Of a stretch of 26,206 bases of DNA, positions 25,148 to 26,206 are shown in pieces; position 1 is the first letter of the stretch; each line of letters starts with the position of its first letter. The translations under genes were made by a program, and so were the position numbers. The stretch is taken from NCBI GenBank assembly GCA_937896105.1, contig CALBKR010000422.1, forward strand, positions 1 through 26,206. The letters are read 5' to 3'. This DNA comes from an uncultured Bacteroidales bacterium (GTDB lineage: Bacteria; Bacteroidota; Bacteroidia; Bacteroidales; Bacteroidaceae). The notes under the pieces are model-generated. The model saw nothing but the letters and a program-made list of their open reading frames with translations, was not told where the DNA came from and made no database searches.

Positions 25148-25189
25148 GGCAATAAAAAAAGCATCCTAAAGGATGCTTTTTTTATTGCC
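25148..25189. terminator. Bidirectional intrinsic terminator between convergent genes
   Basis: Perfect 19-bp inverted repeat GGCAATAAAAAAAGCATCC (25148-25166) and its complement (25171-25189) around a TAAA loop. The GC core GCATCC/GGATGC is flanked by A7 on one side and T7 on the other, so it works as an intrinsic terminator from both strands. It starts 1 nt after the rubredoxin stop and lies 30 nt beyond the stop of the minus-strand radical SAM gene. Confidence 0.93.
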
Positions 25190-25219
25190 TGTTGCTTTGG
25201 CATTCAGTATTCCAGAATA

Positions 25220-26206
25220 TCAAATCCCCAGTTTCTTTATCAGGTCACTCCTTCCCATCCGGTGGAGCAGCTGTGCTATCTGTTTGCGCTCCTCGGGCTT
25301 GTACCAGAAGAAGAACCTTCTTTGTGCCTCCTTATCCTTCATTGAGCGTGCCACATACACCTTCTCACCCGTTTCGGGGTTTATACCGGTGTAGTACATT
25401 TCTGTAGCCATAGTCATTGGGGTGGGGGTAAAATCCTGCACCTGCTCAAGGTGAAAATTCAGTTGTTTTGTTTCCGCTGCCAGCTCCGCCATACTCTCCA
25501 CGGTGCTTCCAGGGTGGCTGCTTATGAAATAGGGTATAATCTGCTGTTTCAGGTTATACCTGCTGTTTATCCTGTCGAATATGCGCTTGAAGTCGTGGAA
25601 CTGCCTGAACGGGGGCTTGCGCATCAGCCTCAGCACATTGTCGTTCGTGTGCTCCGGAGCCACCTTCAGACGCCCGCTGACGTGGTTGCGGATAAGTTCC
25701 TCGGTATATCTCGAGCTTGCCTCATCGCGCTCCTTATCGCCCGTTTTATGCAGCAGCATATCATACCTCACGCCACTGCCGATGAAGCTCTTCTTCACGC
25801 CAGGCAGCGCATCAACCTTCTTGTACAGCTCGAGCAGGGGGCGATGGTCAATGTTCAGGTTGGGGCATATCTTGGGCTGAATGCACGACGGGCGCGAACA
25901 CTTTGAGCACAGCTCGCCATTGCGCCCCTTCATCATATACATATTTGCCGACGGCCCGCCAAGGTCCGAGAGATACCCCTTGAAATCCTCCATCCTTGTA
26001 ATCTCTTTAACCTCGCGCAGGATACTCTCTTCACTGCGGTTCACTATGAACTTGCCCTGGTGTGCCGAAATGGTGCAGAATGCACAACCGCCGAAGCATC
26101 CGCGGTGTATGTTCACCGAGTGCTTTATCATATCATACGCCGGTATGCGCTTGCCGTTGTATTTGGGGTGTGGCAGGCGTGTGTATGGCAGGTCGAAACT
26201 GTGGTC
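25220..26206 (-). CDS. ygiQ: YgiQ-family (UPF0313) radical SAM protein, C-terminal part (5' truncated by window)
   Basis: Radical SAM enzyme of the widespread YgiQ family, whose reaction is not established. The minus-strand frame is open to the right edge; 25 more codons precede the ATG at 26131 (including PYTRLPHPKYNGKRIPAYD), so that ATG is internal. Visible: the [4Fe-4S]/SAM motif in RGCFGGCAFCTIS (CxxxCxxC), the GGPSANMY stretch, a second cysteine cluster CSKCSRPSCIQPKIC, GSGVRYD, KVAPEHTNDNVLRLMRKP, and the C-terminal QDFTPTPMTMATEMYYTG with KEAQRRFFFWYKPEER typical of the family's C-terminal domain. About 328 residues are seen; the N-terminal half lies outside. Convergent with rubredoxin across a shared terminator. 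Confidence 0.95.
   Translation of the reverse strand, partial: DHSFDLPYTRLPHPKYNGKRIPAYDMIKHSVNIHRGCFGGCAFCTISAHQGKFIVNRSEESILREVKEITRMEDFKGYLSDLGGPSANMYMMKGRNGELCSKCSRPSCIQPKICPNLNIDHRPLLELYKKVDALPGVKKSFIGSGVRYDMLLHKTGDKERDEASSRYTEELIRNHVSGRLKVAPEHTNDNVLRLMRKPPFRQFHDFKRIFDRINSRYNLKQQIIPYFISSHPGSTVESMAELAAETKQLNFHLEQVQDFTPTPMTMATEMYYTGINPETGEKVYVARSMKDKEAQRRFFFWYKPEERKQIAQLLHRMGRSDLIKKLGI

Noticed and set aside
1..26206. CRISPR arrays, insertion sequences, prophage genes, tRNA or rRNA genes
   Set aside because: No spaced direct repeats, transposase or integrase motifs, terminal inverted repeats or RNA gene signatures were found on reading both strands.

Overview
The window looks like a chromosomal segment of a Bacteroidales bacterium (phylum Bacteroidota), probably a gut commensal. 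Evidence: two SusC/SusD outer-membrane pairs; lipoproteins with an acidic residue just after the lipidated cysteine; promoters resembling the Bacteroidetes -33/-7 consensus (TTTG ... TAnnTTTG); and A-rich, mostly SD-poor start regions. I cannot name the genus. All genes are on the + strand except the last, and the window cuts a gene at each end.

Region 1 (1-8128) is a tightly packed housekeeping operon entering from the left: the 3' end of electron transfer flavoprotein alpha (etfA), an acyl-CoA dehydrogenase, a SlyD-type FKBP prolyl isomerase with a Cys-rich tail, chorismate synthase (aroC), a large polytopic membrane protein of unknown function (DUF6057-like) and a beta-propeller lipoprotein with a CXXCH heme-type motif. 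Three of the junctions are ATGA or TAATG overlaps. A strong intrinsic terminator (8170-8217) closes the region.

Region 2 (about 8260-24070) is the notable part. A promoter-like element is followed by six co-directional genes and a second intrinsic terminator: FAS1 lipoprotein 1 - SusC 1 - SusD 1 - FAS1 lipoprotein 2 - SusC 2 - SusD 2. This is two successive fasciclin/SusC/SusD modules, apparently in one transcription unit of about 15.7 kb. Unlike a classical polysaccharide utilization locus, it has no glycoside hydrolase, lyase, sulfatase, esterase or peptidase, and no adjacent sigma/anti-sigma pair or sensor regulator. The four lipoproteins carry LES-like signals and probably sit on the cell surface. 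The TonB-dependent SusC barrels are the import channels and the SusD proteins their lids. The FAS1 proteins are candidate cargo-capture or adhesive subunits. The cargo cannot be read from the sequence.

Region 3 (24081-26206) holds a sirtuin deacylase (cobB-like) without the usual zinc cysteines, a 53-residue rubredoxin with its own promoter (too short for routine ORF calling), a perfect 19-bp bidirectional terminator and, convergent to it, the C-terminal part of a YgiQ-family radical SAM protein running off the right edge. There are no tRNA or rRNA genes, CRISPR arrays, insertion sequences or phage genes. No intergenic stretch exceeds 300 bases.
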